NCBI GenBank assembly: GCA_016874775.1
Contig: VGTJ01000042.1
Span: 1 to 34,131 of the forward strand
Length of the DNA stretch: 34,131 bases
Source: Deltaproteobacteria bacterium
Lineage (GTDB): Bacteria; Desulfobacterota; Binatia; Bin18
Reading direction: 5' to 3'
The position numbers and the translations under genes are program-made. Positions 24,493-33,284 of this stretch are shown piece by piece. Numbering within the stretch: the first letter of the stretch is position 1; each line of letters starts with the position of its first letter. The notes under the pieces are model-generated. The model searched no databases. It was given only the letters and a program-made list of their open reading frames with translations, and was not told where the DNA came from.

Positions 24493-24981
24493 TTAGGCAA
24501 CCAGCTTCTTGCACGCAGTGACCACCTTCGCGCAGGCGTCCGCCGTCTCTTTGCAGATGGCGTGCTTTTGTTCATGTTTGCGACACTCTTTCTCACACGC
24601 TTCGCAGACAGGTATACACACGCTCGCGAGCGGTTTCAGATAATCAGATTCCGCCGCCGCCAGACTGGCCAATGCGTTACATACGGTGATCATGTCTTGA
24701 ATGCGCAGCGAGCATAGCGCTAAGGAAGTATCACCCGAGGTGAACAAGCTCATAATATGCTTTTGACACTGTTGCCCCCAACCCACGCAGTTGAGCGTGA
24801 CGTCGACGAGGTCATGATACTTGCCGTGGGCGGCATGTTTTGTGTGGTCCTCTGCGTGGGCCAACGCGGGTGTCATCGCTGCAAAGAGGCCTGCCGCTGC
24901 ACTTCCTAGCACGGTGCGGCGGGTGAGTGCTGCCGCAGGAGCGTGTTGTTCATGTCGTGGTCCTTCCGTCGTCTCTGTCAT
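24493..24981 (-). CDS. Tat-exported four-helix-bundle copper-storage protein (Csp1-like)
   Basis: 162 residues from ATG 24981 (GGAGG just upstream). A twin-arginine signal, LTRRTVLGSAAAGLFAAM (Arg21-Arg22), ends near ALAHA, so the folded protein is exported. The mature part is helical with 11 cysteines: 65, 72, 90, 101, 122, 126, 129, 133, 143, 150 and 157, mostly spaced 3-4 or 7 so that they face the core of a helical bundle. This is the pattern of Csp1, which stores many Cu(I) ions in a tetramer of four-helix bundles. The N-terminal mature segment is also His-rich. Last gene of the minus-strand metal locus, 110 bases after a TonB receptor. Confidence 0.9.
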   Translation of the reverse strand: MTETTEGPRHEQHAPAAALTRRTVLGSAAAGLFAAMTPALAHAEDHTKHAAHGKYHDLVDVTLNCVGWGQQCQKHIMSLFTSGDTSLALCSLRIQDMITVCNALASLAAAESDYLKPLASVCIPVCEACEKECRKHEQKHAICKETADACAKVVTACKKLVA

Positions 24982-25020
24982 ACGTCCCTCCATTCACACT
25001 AGGCATGTTACCAGACATAG

Positions 25021-25051
25021 CACTCGGAGGAGCGGGACACTACTCCGAGTG
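25021..25051 (-). terminator. 9-bp hairpin between TonB receptor and copper-storage gene
   Basis: Perfect stem CACTCGGAG / CTCCGAGTG around a 13-base loop. It lies 40 bases after the receptor stop and 40 before the copper-storage start. Without a T-run it may be a processing or attenuation structure rather than a terminator. Confidence 0.4.
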
Positions 25052-25091
25052 GGAGAGATGTGAGGAGGTGTGTGGAGGAAGCGCGCAGGTT

Positions 25092-27290
25092 TCAGAAAAA
25101 GTACGTCAACCCACCGCGCAAGGTGATCGGATATCCTGGCACGAAGTTGACGTCTTCCACGCCTTCACCGGAACCATCGGTCGGACAGCGCGGGTCGACA
25201 CCAACTTCTCGCCTGACGCAGGAATTGGTGGCAAACTGCGTCTGGCGCCAATCGACATCGGCGAGGTTCAATACCTGGACTGATGCTTCGACGTTCTGCC
25301 ACCGGTAACGGAGAATCACGTCGAGTAGCAGGTAGCCACGCGCGGCGAGACTGCGGTCCTCATTGGCTGGTCGATCATCCAGAAACCGGGCGCGGAGCGC
25401 CCCGGAGAAGCCGTTATCAAGCAACGCGGTGAGTCCGCCGTTCATCAACAGTGTCGGTGCCAACGGAATGGCCTCGCCACTGACACGGAAACGTGGGTCG
25501 GCGAAACTCAGATCGAAGTCAGCAAGAAGCCACGACAAGATGGAGTACCGCGCCTCAAAATCCACGCCCCAGCGTCGCGTCGGACCACTGGCTTCAGTTG
25601 TGCCTTCATCGCCAACGAACACTAACTCGCTATCGAGATCGAGTGTCCACAGCGCGGCGGAGAGATCGAGACTCTCCCACAGTCTGGTGCGGACACCAAG
25701 TTCTCCGCCCGTCGAACGGGTGAGCGGTTTCCCACCAGCTTGAACCGCATCGCGGGCATCGTTGGAATGATACCCCATGCCGAAGTTGAGAAAGACTTCC
25801 ATTTCACGCCAGAACGGGTTGTGAAGAAATGGCGTGAGAATCAGACTGGCTTTCGGGTTGACGATGCCGTCGGTCGTGTTGCCGCGAATACGAATGGCGT
25901 CAGTTGCACGAGCAGGCAAGCGATCATTGACATCAAAGAGAAAGAAATCGCCGCGCAGCCCGACCTGAAACCGCAGCCATTCGCGCAGGAAAAACTCTTG
26001 TTGTAGATAGCCACTGAATGACCGTTCTTCAATGTTGACCTTCGTGGTCGCCGCCAATCGCTGCCGTTGCTGCTGGCGAAAGAGACCGACATCGGCATCA
26101 TCGTTGCGGGTTTCAAAACCGATGGTGGTTTGGGTCGGGATGCTGCCCAGGTTCCACAGCCGGTTGTAGCGTAGGCGGCCACCGTAGAGGACGCGGCTAT
26201 CATCTTGTGCAATACCGTCGCCGCGCACCGGGTCGCCGAGGAAGAAGGTGAAGTTGGAGAAGAGTTTCAGTTTATAGCGGCTGCCGTAGAGCTGCACCAG
26301 CCAGCTTTCTTGCGCACTGGGAGTGTACGTGTAAACGAGGTTCACATTTTGCCGGTCAGACGTGCCGCCTTCACTCGGGTCGAGAGAGCCGAAGCGATCG
26401 AGCCGCCGCGCATGCACTTCACGCACGGGAATCTGTCCCGAGGCATCCCAATCGCCGTCATGCGCAGAGAACCAGAACGAGAGTTTCGATTCAGGCGTCG
26501 GATCGAGGGTGAACTTGCCGAAAAAATTGTAGCGACGGTAATGTTCCGGGTTCTTGTAGGGACCGTCGCTGAAATACACCTCTGCAGCCAGGAGACTCTG
26601 TATGGGGCCGATTTTGGGAGAGACCAGACCGGTGTACCGCATGGTGTTGAAGAATCCACCAAGTGCTTGTATCGAGTTCTCTGCCGCATTCTCTCTGGTG
26701 ACGAAGTTGACTGCGCCAGAGTTTGCCAAATTGCCCCATGGCACGAAATACGGACCTTTGTAGAGTTCTACGCGTTCGATAGTTTCGGGGATGAGAAAAT
26801 TCTGATCCGCATACCCTTGACCGTGGGCGTGACTGACCATGTTGACCGGCACGCCGTCGACGAAGAGCGCGACGTCAGTACCGTGATCATTGTCAAAGCC
26901 GCGCAGAAAGTACTGCATCGCTTTCCCGCCACCGGCGTGTTGCCCAGCCACGAGGCCGGGGAGGTTATTGAGAATTTCTTGTGTCGTAGTATGCGGTCGC
27001 AACTTCAAGTCACGGGCGCGAATCGTTTCCGATGATGCGGCTTGTGTAGGCCGCCGCTCGGTTACTGTGAGTCCTTCCAATCGCGTGGTGGGTGGAGCTG
27101 TATTGGTGGTCATGCGAGGGTTAGCCGACGCATTCGCTGCAGCCTGTGCCAGTTGCAGTTCCGCTGTCGAGTGTTGCTTGGACTGTTCGACTTTCTCGTC
27201 CTTGTCATTGGCCGTACGTTCCTGAGCCCAGACGGGTCCACAGACGAGCGCTACCAGGGCCAGGACGCACATCCGCTGTATCACGTGCAT
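25092..27290 (-). CDS. TonB-dependent outer-membrane receptor 1
   Basis: 732 residues from ATG 27290 (AAAGGA upstream). Signal peptide 1-22 (RMCVLALVALVCGPVWAQ). The plug domain follows a linker: TIRARDLKLRPHTTTQEILN, NLPGLVAGQHAGGGKAMQY, FLRGFDNDHGTDVALFVDGV, ETIERVELYKGPYFVPWG and SGAVNFVTRE. The remainder forms the 22-strand barrel and ends in LRGGLTYFF with the terminal aromatic needed for outer-membrane insertion. The plug loop MVSHAHGQGYADQ contains His. The substrate is unknown; its place between a His-rich exported protein and a Csp1-like protein suggests a metal or metal chelate (inference). Confidence 0.92.
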   Translation of the reverse strand: MHVIQRMCVLALVALVCGPVWAQERTANDKDEKVEQSKQHSTAELQLAQAAANASANPRMTTNTAPPTTRLEGLTVTERRPTQAASSETIRARDLKLRPHTTTQEILNNLPGLVAGQHAGGGKAMQYFLRGFDNDHGTDVALFVDGVPVNMVSHAHGQGYADQNFLIPETIERVELYKGPYFVPWGNLANSGAVNFVTRENAAENSIQALGGFFNTMRYTGLVSPKIGPIQSLLAAEVYFSDGPYKNPEHYRRYNFFGKFTLDPTPESKLSFWFSAHDGDWDASGQIPVREVHARRLDRFGSLDPSEGGTSDRQNVNLVYTYTPSAQESWLVQLYGSRYKLKLFSNFTFFLGDPVRGDGIAQDDSRVLYGGRLRYNRLWNLGSIPTQTTIGFETRNDDADVGLFRQQQRQRLAATTKVNIEERSFSGYLQQEFFLREWLRFQVGLRGDFFLFDVNDRLPARATDAIRIRGNTTDGIVNPKASLILTPFLHNPFWREMEVFLNFGMGYHSNDARDAVQAGGKPLTRSTGGELGVRTRLWESLDLSAALWTLDLDSELVFVGDEGTTEASGPTRRWGVDFEARYSILSWLLADFDLSFADPRFRVSGEAIPLAPTLLMNGGLTALLDNGFSGALRARFLDDRPANEDRSLAARGYLLLDVILRYRWQNVEASVQVLNLADVDWRQTQFATNSCVRREVGVDPRCPTDGSGEGVEDVNFVPGYPITLRGGLTYFF

Positions 27291-27380
27291 AGTGATTCCT
27301 TTCGATGGGTTGACGTGAGCCGGACGCGCCCCTGCGCAGACGCAGTGGTGACAACGCCGACTCAATCGACAAACTATCAG

Positions 27381-27920
27381 TTAGATAAACAAGGAATGCG
27401 TCGCGCTGGGAGGAGCACGGGGTTGACAGACCGGCAGAATGCGGAGGAACGGAAACGTGTGGACCAACACTGGCAAAGGAGGAGCTGACAGTGTTGGAAG
27501 AAGCAGCGCGAGCTGCGTGGCAGTAGCGTGCTGGAAGACATTGACCGCATGCCAGTGCATGCCAGGCGAAGTTTTTGGTTGGTGAAAAGCGACTTTTGCG
27601 GGACGCTCTTTTTTCGCCGTGACTTTGTGATGATGCGCGTGTGCGTGTGAGTGCGAGCGGTTATGGAGGTCGTGGGCGGCGTGGTCGTGATGGACATGTG
27701 GCTGCGGATGCGAATGTTGTGATGCCGGATCATCACGATGGGTGTGGAGCAGGGCGGCTGGAGATTCAGCGAATTCAGCATGGACGTGCGCGTGCTCGCC
27801 GCCCGCATGGTCATGGCGCAGCGCGCCAACCCGTGGGAGCCCAAGCGACAGGACAAACATGCCGATCAGGGCGACGACAAAGCTTCGAGACTGGAGAGTG
27901 TTTGTTCTCAGGGTCTCCAC
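27381..27920 (-). CDS. exported histidine-rich protein, probable metal binding
   Basis: 179 residues from a GTG at 27920; the site in front is weak, and an internal ATG (residue 21) is possible. A hydrophobic signal-like segment (SFVVALIGMFVLSLGLP) precedes a region from about 36 to 98 with 21 histidines, including SHPQPHVHHDHAAHDLH and SHSHAHAHHH. Such stretches bind Zn, Ni, Cu or Co. The C-terminal part is Pro-rich without a recognised domain. Ninety bases separate it from TonB receptor 1. No family assigned; it could be a periplasmic metal sponge or chaperone for the receptor. Confidence 0.75.
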   Translation of the reverse strand: METLRTNTLQSRSFVVALIGMFVLSLGLPRVGALRHDHAGGEHAHVHAEFAESPAALLHTHRDDPASQHSHPQPHVHHDHAAHDLHNRSHSHAHAHHHKVTAKKERPAKVAFHQPKTSPGMHWHAVNVFQHATATQLALLLPTLSAPPLPVLVHTFPFLRILPVCQPRAPPSATHSLFI

Positions 27921-28065
27921 GTGGCGCTCACTCTGTTGCTGCGTGCGCAGATGTTCCCTTCATGCTTACGACCGTTGCCACAGGTTTGGATGTTGGCAGC
28001 GGACCGACTATCCCAGTGGTTGCCACCGTTGACGAGACACTGCTGCATCCGCTTTCTTGTCTGTA

Positions 28066-29292
28066 TTAGCGGTCAGGTAACTGTATGGTCTGGATGATCG
28101 TCTTAGTCAATGGGAACTGCTCTTCATGCCAGGCGATGACGAACACGCCACTCGGCGAGACGGTGAGATCTGGAGCGTAGGCTTTGAGGGCTGGGGACAG
28201 GCTCTGCACGGCACTAAATGTGCGCCCGCCGTCAGTCGTATAGCGCATCAGGACTCGACGATGCACGGCGGTAGAGTCCTCCCAGACCACGACCGTGCGT
28301 CCAGCCGGATCGGTCGCCATACGCACGTGATCGGGAACCGAGCCACGTGAGGTATCAAGGCGCAGTGGTGAGGAGAACCGTTTCCCATCCTTGGACGTAG
28401 CAAAAAGTATTGCTGGCTGTTGCTTGGCGCCCTCGGTGTACCAGGTCGTGTACACACGCCCCTGCGCGTCGATGCCGACCGTCCCGCCTCGATGCGGACA
28501 GGCGTTGAGCTGCCAGCGGTCTTTATGCACACGTGTAGTTGGCGAGAACGAGAGACCGCCATCGCTGGAGAGACGTACCGTCATGTCACGAATATCCGTA
28601 GGGAATACCGTGCGCCAGAGGACCGCAACGGTGTTGTTGGGACCAGTCGTCACATGCGAGCGGCAACACACACAGGTGTTACCACCAAGGGTGACGACCT
28701 TCTCTAGCTGTGATCCTTGTTGACCAACACGGGCCAGATAGGTCCCCGCTTTGTCCCATCCTTCGCGTGTATCAATCCAGGAGACAACGACGGTTCCGTC
28801 CACAGTGACTGCCAGGTCTTCGAACGAATGAGAAATCGGTCGATCTTCATTGATACGCAGATGGCTGTCGAAGCGTTGTCCGCCGTCAAGCGAGCGCGAG
28901 AGGCGCACATCCGAGGCGAACAAGGTCCCTTCTGGTTTAGCTTTGGCTGAGGACCAAGAGACATAAATCTCACCGTTTGTTCCGAGCGCAATATCAGGCG
29001 ATTGATGCAGCGAATCGACGGCCATGCCGTCAGGATTGACGCGGACAACTTCAGTGCCTTTGCCGTCTTTGGTAAAGCGCGTGACATAGAGATTGTTGGT
29101 GTGGTCGTCGTGCCGCGCCCAGGCCATAAATACGTCACCGTCTCGACCAGCAGCGACCGCCGTGCCTGACAGTTCCACTTCGTGCCCTTTCCCGGCATGT
29201 GTGAACTCGGCTCGTGCACCACGGGTGAGTTCTGCGGCGTGCGTGGCCGCCGCCTGCAGGCAGAGAAGTGTGAATATAATTAGCCAGATCAT
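28066..29292 (-). CDS. exported Asp-box (BNR) beta-propeller protein with CxCC motif
   Basis: 408 residues, signal peptide 1-19. Asp-box repeats of sialidase-type propellers recur: SRSLDGGQRFDS, SSDGGLSFSP, SKDGKRFSS, TTDGGRTFS. The catalytic residues of true sialidases are not evident, so enzymatic activity is doubtful. A notable block is GGNTCVCCRSHVTTGPN (Cys207, 209, 210), with NACPHRGG (Cys265, His267) about 55 residues later; together they look like a metal or redox site. I have seen this CxCC...CPHxG pairing in secreted BNR proteins of proteobacteria, without known function. The start has AAAGGAG. It follows the amidohydrolase by 40 bases. Confidence 0.82.
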   Translation of the reverse strand: MIWLIIFTLLCLQAAATHAAELTRGARAEFTHAGKGHEVELSGTAVAAGRDGDVFMAWARHDDHTNNLYVTRFTKDGKGTEVVRVNPDGMAVDSLHQSPDIALGTNGEIYVSWSSAKAKPEGTLFASDVRLSRSLDGGQRFDSHLRINEDRPISHSFEDLAVTVDGTVVVSWIDTREGWDKAGTYLARVGQQGSQLEKVVTLGGNTCVCCRSHVTTGPNNTVAVLWRTVFPTDIRDMTVRLSSDGGLSFSPTTRVHKDRWQLNACPHRGGTVGIDAQGRVYTTWYTEGAKQQPAILFATSKDGKRFSSPLRLDTSRGSVPDHVRMATDPAGRTVVVWEDSTAVHRRVLMRYTTDGGRTFSAVQSLSPALKAYAPDLTVSPSGVFVIAWHEEQFPLTKTIIQTIQLPDR

Positions 29293-29332
29293 GGGAAACT
29301 CCTTTGTCGTGATGAATCGAGCACTTACCCCG

Positions 29333-30694
29333 TCAGTTGGTTGGTAGGGTAAGTACAGACCCTTGCTTCACGCGCTGCGTGATCTGCTCCACGCAGGCAA
29401 AATCATTAAGCGGATTACAACGTAGCACGAGAAAACTGGCTTCTTGGCCCTCGGCGAGCGAGCCAATCGCGCGGCCTGGAAAGATTGCCAGCGGCGTGGC
29501 CTCTGTCCACATTTTCAGCAGGGTGCGATTATCGAATACGCCCAAGCGGTGCAGGTTCAGTGCTTCTGGGACCGACGTCTCGTCGTGGTCGCTGCCGATG
29601 GCGAGCTTAACGCCGTGCTGGTGGAGTACCCGCAAGTTCTGTTTTTGCTGTCCTTCTATCGCTGACACGAGCAATGCCTTGTCTTGACCGTGCCCACCTG
29701 CATGTCCATGTTCGCCGCCATGCCAGGTGTGGCTCAGTCGTGTGGTGGTGACGACGGTCACGTTATTCTTGGCTGCGAGTGCGGCATCGTCATCGCTGAT
29801 GTGCGCTTGCTGCGCCTGCGCTGGACTCGTGATGGCAAACCCAGGGAGATGGGCGATTTCATCGACCCCGGACACCAGTGCGACATGAAAATCACTCGCA
29901 GTTTCGACATGCGCGGACACCCGTAATCCTGCTGCATGAGCTCTGGCGACAATCATGGGGACAAAGAGCGGATTCACTCCTCTCCGAACGTGCCGATCAG
30001 CGGCATTGCGATGCTTCTCAAAGTTTTCTGTAGACGCCAAGTACACTTTCACAAAGTCTGGTTTGCGCGCCATGATCTGCGGCCACCGCTCACGTAGATC
30101 GGCTTCACTATCAATGATGAAATAGGCGCGGTTGGCAAACCAGCCCGGCGCTAATTCCCCGACCACCGGGGCATACCGCATCGTGCGTAACACGTGCTCG
30201 TATAACGCAATCGGCCAGCCGCCAGAGGTGGTCAGTCCGCCATTGGCAAAGGCAACATCCATACTGGTTGGATGGTTAATCTTGTCACGGATCTGCTCGG
30301 AGAAGTCGGGAATGTTGTTCGGATTCTTGACGTAGAAGACGCCGGCTTTCAGGTACGTTTGGATGACGGCGTCGATGTTCCATGCTCCTTCGACGTTATG
30401 GTTATGGGCTTCGCCGAAGGGCGGGATGACAAAACCCTGCGTGAGGTCCCTCTCGACATCAACACGGTGTGGTTTCATCCGTGTTAGGCGACCGTTCACG
30501 ATATACACAGTCTCAGTGCGGAACTCTGTGCCATTGAACCACTGGCCGTTGACGAAGGCTGAGGTTGTACTCGGCTGGGAGGCTGATGACGACGACTGTG
30601 CTGCCGCCGTCATGCCACCAAGCGCACGACAAGTGATACACACGATCAACAGATGCCACAGGGCAGAAGCACTGCGGCGGTGAGCTATGCGCAT
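29333..30694 (-). CDS. exported imidazolonepropionase-like amidohydrolase
   Basis: 453 residues. The N-terminus (RRSASALWHLLIVCITC ... MTAAAQ) is a signal peptide. Metal-site residues of the amidohydrolase superfamily: His97 and His99 (EAHNHN), Lys216 (FVKVYLAS), His262 (SAHVETASDF), His282 (DEIAHLPG) and Asp369 (IGSDHDE). It hydrolyses C-N bonds of a cyclic amide, imide or dipeptide outside the cytoplasm; the actual substrate is unknown. A His-rich loop sits at 322-335 (SHTWHGGEHGHAGGHG). CGGAG lies 6 bases before the ATG. It starts 11 bases after the stop of TonB receptor 2, so both are surely co-transcribed. Confidence 0.87.
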   Translation of the reverse strand: MRIAHRRSASALWHLLIVCITCRALGGMTAAAQSSSSASQPSTTSAFVNGQWFNGTEFRTETVYIVNGRLTRMKPHRVDVERDLTQGFVIPPFGEAHNHNVEGAWNIDAVIQTYLKAGVFYVKNPNNIPDFSEQIRDKINHPTSMDVAFANGGLTTSGGWPIALYEHVLRTMRYAPVVGELAPGWFANRAYFIIDSEADLRERWPQIMARKPDFVKVYLASTENFEKHRNAADRHVRRGVNPLFVPMIVARAHAAGLRVSAHVETASDFHVALVSGVDEIAHLPGFAITSPAQAQQAHISDDDAALAAKNNVTVVTTTRLSHTWHGGEHGHAGGHGQDKALLVSAIEGQQKQNLRVLHQHGVKLAIGSDHDETSVPEALNLHRLGVFDNRTLLKMWTEATPLAIFPGRAIGSLAEGQEASFLVLRCNPLNDFACVEQITQRVKQGSVLTLPTN

Positions 30695-30705
30695 TCGCTT
30701 CTCCG

Positions 30706-32841
30706 TTACTGCCAGCGATAACTGATCCCACCGTAGAATGCACGTCCGTCACCCGGTTCGATGAAGCGGCCGTTGGCATCATCAACAATCACGCCAGACA
30801 TATAGTCCTTGTCGATCAGATTCCGGGCTTCAAAGAAGAGGTCGAGGTTCCACGGCTTATACTGGTAGCCGAAGCGCAAATTGACCAGGGTGTAGGGATT
30901 GGTGCGGACCGTGTTCTCGCTATTGGCGAAATAGCCCGTGGGAATCACTTGCACATTGGGCGCGAACCAAAACCCCAGCGGATTGTTGTAGCGGAGTTCG
31001 CTATACAACGCGTGCTCTGGCGCGCCAGGAATATCGTTGTTGCCAAAGTTCACGTCGTCAACAAAGACAAAATGTGACCACGTGTAGGCCGTGCGGAGCC
31101 GCAGCGTATCACCCAGTGTGTATCCTCCAAGCAAGCGGTTCACATCTTTGACCAGGAGCGCGTCCACCGCGAATTCTGCGCCGAGATGACGCGAACGATC
31201 AATATTGCGAAAGCGCGGGATGGTAAACGGCGCGTTGGGAAACGGTTGGATATTGACGTTCTGAATCTCATCCCACAACTCGATGTCATACACCGCCATG
31301 TCCCACCACAGCCACTCATTCGTGGTGCTACGTGTACCAATCTCGAATTGCCAGGCTTTTTGCGGATTCAGCAAACGCAGGTCACTGCTGAGCTGTCCTG
31401 GCGAGGTAATTTCCAGCAACAATGGTGGTTCATAAGCGCGACTGGCATTGCCGTAGACTTGTACGGTGGGATGCACGTTCCACACAAAGCCGACTTTTGG
31501 GGACACGTCCACGTACTCGATGGAATTCGAACTGCTGCCGTCGCCAAGGAACGCGTCATCAATCGCACGGCGCACATACTGTAAACGCCCGCCGACAAGT
31601 ACCATAAAGCTATTAGTCAGGCTGAGCTGTTCCTCGACATAGAGGCCCATGGACGTGGCTTTGTTCATTTGATCGCGGCCTTTCGCCCCATGATTGCCAC
31701 GTACATTCTCGAACCATTGCTCAACCTGGCGTGTTTGATGGTATTGCAGCCCCACCGTGAGCCGGTTTTTGTAACCCGCAATGGGGGCGGTCAGCTGATA
31801 CCGTGCTTCTGAACCCCAGTTGTAGGTATTCTGATTGATAACGGCAAAACTCAGCGGATGTTCGAGATACTGATCATTGAGGTGCGTAAACCAATCGAGG
31901 GTTTGGGTGTCGCTTAAAGGAATCGAAGCCGTGAAAGCCCCGCGATAATAATCAAAATCGCGCGCTTCTTTGGCGGCGACATTGTTGGGGTTACGTTGTC
32001 GTGGATTCTGCTTGAACTCCTCGCGGGTGAGCGCGCCAGGGATATTTTGGTCACTCCGAGTATAGTTCAAATCAAGTCGTAGCGTCGTGCCATTGGCAAG
32101 ACGATAGCCAAAGCTGCTATACGCGCGTCGGCGGGTCAACTCGCTGTGCTGACGATAGCCATCCTGGCTCGTATGGGTCAACCCAAGGTAGAGATCAAAA
32201 GGGCCGGAGGTATACCCTGTTGCCACGCTATACTTCATGAATCCGAATGACCCGCCTTCCGTGCGCAGCTCAAACGGTCGATTGTCTTCTCCAGTACGTG
32301 TGACCAAATTGATTGCTCCGCCCAGAGTGTTCACGCCAAAACGCAAGGCATTGGCGCCTTTGTAGACTTCGATGCGCTTAGTGGCGAGTAACTCCGCCGC
32401 TTCACAATCCCCAAAGCCATCGGCATTGTTCAAGGGGAACCCATCAATCAACAGCGTTAAACCGCGAAGATGATAGTTGTTGCGCAACCCTGAGCCACGA
32501 ATGGAAATCTGACTCTCGTCGGCGACATTGCCAAAGCGCGGTCGCACCATGACGCCCGGTACGAAGTCCAGAACGTCTTGCAAAGCAGTCGCTCGCGTTT
32601 CACGAATCTCTTGGGAGCCGATCAGCGCAACACCACCGGGTGTACGTTGTAATTCTTTGCGTGCTTGCTCTTCGGTACGAGTGCGCTCTGGCACCTCTGC
32701 ACTGCTTTCTACGGTCACTGCAGGGAGCTGCACCACGCCCTTTTGCTCTTCGCCTATAGCATAGCCAGCGTGTAGGAAACTACTCACGACGAGGGCGAGC
32801 AGGGTACCAATCACAAGTTGTTGTTTTCGTAGTGTCTTCAT
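30706..32841 (-). CDS. TonB-dependent outer-membrane receptor 2, FecA-like
   Basis: 711 residues from ATG 32841 (GGAG upstream); an in-frame ATG 15 bases earlier is less likely. Signal peptide to about 30 (LVIGTLLALVVSSFLHAGYA). The plug has the FecA-type blocks: TALQDVLDFVPGVMVRPRFG, ISIRGSGLRNNYHLRGLTLL, IDGFPLNNADGFGD, KRIEVYKGANALRFGVNTLG, GAINLVTRTG. The barrel ends YGGISYRWQ. FecA relatives import ferric citrate and other metal chelates. No FecR/FecI regulator pair and no ABC transporter are present nearby. First large gene of the minus-strand locus; an IS630-type fragment touches its start. Confidence 0.92.
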   Translation of the reverse strand: MKTLRKQQLVIGTLLALVVSSFLHAGYAIGEEQKGVVQLPAVTVESSAEVPERTRTEEQARKELQRTPGGVALIGSQEIRETRATALQDVLDFVPGVMVRPRFGNVADESQISIRGSGLRNNYHLRGLTLLIDGFPLNNADGFGDCEAAELLATKRIEVYKGANALRFGVNTLGGAINLVTRTGEDNRPFELRTEGGSFGFMKYSVATGYTSGPFDLYLGLTHTSQDGYRQHSELTRRRAYSSFGYRLANGTTLRLDLNYTRSDQNIPGALTREEFKQNPRQRNPNNVAAKEARDFDYYRGAFTASIPLSDTQTLDWFTHLNDQYLEHPLSFAVINQNTYNWGSEARYQLTAPIAGYKNRLTVGLQYHQTRQVEQWFENVRGNHGAKGRDQMNKATSMGLYVEEQLSLTNSFMVLVGGRLQYVRRAIDDAFLGDGSSSNSIEYVDVSPKVGFVWNVHPTVQVYGNASRAYEPPLLLEITSPGQLSSDLRLLNPQKAWQFEIGTRSTTNEWLWWDMAVYDIELWDEIQNVNIQPFPNAPFTIPRFRNIDRSRHLGAEFAVDALLVKDVNRLLGGYTLGDTLRLRTAYTWSHFVFVDDVNFGNNDIPGAPEHALYSELRYNNPLGFWFAPNVQVIPTGYFANSENTVRTNPYTLVNLRFGYQYKPWNLDLFFEARNLIDKDYMSGVIVDDANGRFIEPGDGRAFYGGISYRWQ

Positions 32842-33077
32842 CGATATGTTCTCCATTGTGTGTTGTTACTGGTGAGCCCGCCGGTGCGATATTTTCGTAA
32901 CCATTGGGTGAGAGTCGTGCGGTGAATATCAAGGTCAGCCGCAATACGCTGGCGCGAGTAGCCTTGATGCACCATCACCACGGCCTGATAGCGGCGTTGT
33001 AGACGTTGATTCGCAGTCGTTTCTAAGGCGTGTGTCAGTGCCCGATGTTCTGCCGTTCTTAAACGAATATGATACAT
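32838..33077 (-). pseudogene. N-terminal HTH fragment of a second IS630-type transposase
   Basis: From ATG 33077 the frame reads MYHIRLRTAEHRALTHALET, then RYQAVVMVHQGYSRQRIAAD and HRTTLTQWLRKYRTGGL, the helix-turn-helix part of IS630-like transposases. After GGL it diverges and stops at 32838-32840, four bases into the TonB receptor 2 gene. The catalytic part is deleted. It belongs to a different subgroup from the element at 21505-22744. The deletion joined it to the receptor leader. Confidence 0.7.
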
Positions 33078-33284
33078 AGCCGCTCCGGTGCTATTGCCCG
33101 AATAGTCCGTGATATTGATGCGTTTCGCGGTAATCGACCGCCGCATGTGAGCAAAGTCGCTTGCAACGCACTTGTCAGCCAGCGAAACGTCGTCGTGAGA
33201 ATGTCTATGCGCGTACGGTCCAGCACCCGACTGCGGTTGCAGACGGACGTTTACCATCAACTGAAGAGCATGAAACTGCGGACC

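Noticed and set aside
26205-27035. Long plus-strand open frame of 276 codons
   Set aside because: It lies fully antisense to TonB receptor 1, has no ribosome binding site, and no recognisable domain.
27921-28065. Possible cobalamin riboswitch in the leader of the His-rich gene (CACTGGG and GGGAACATCTGC present)
   Set aside because: The two motifs occur in the wrong order for the cobalamin riboswitch and the remaining core is absent.
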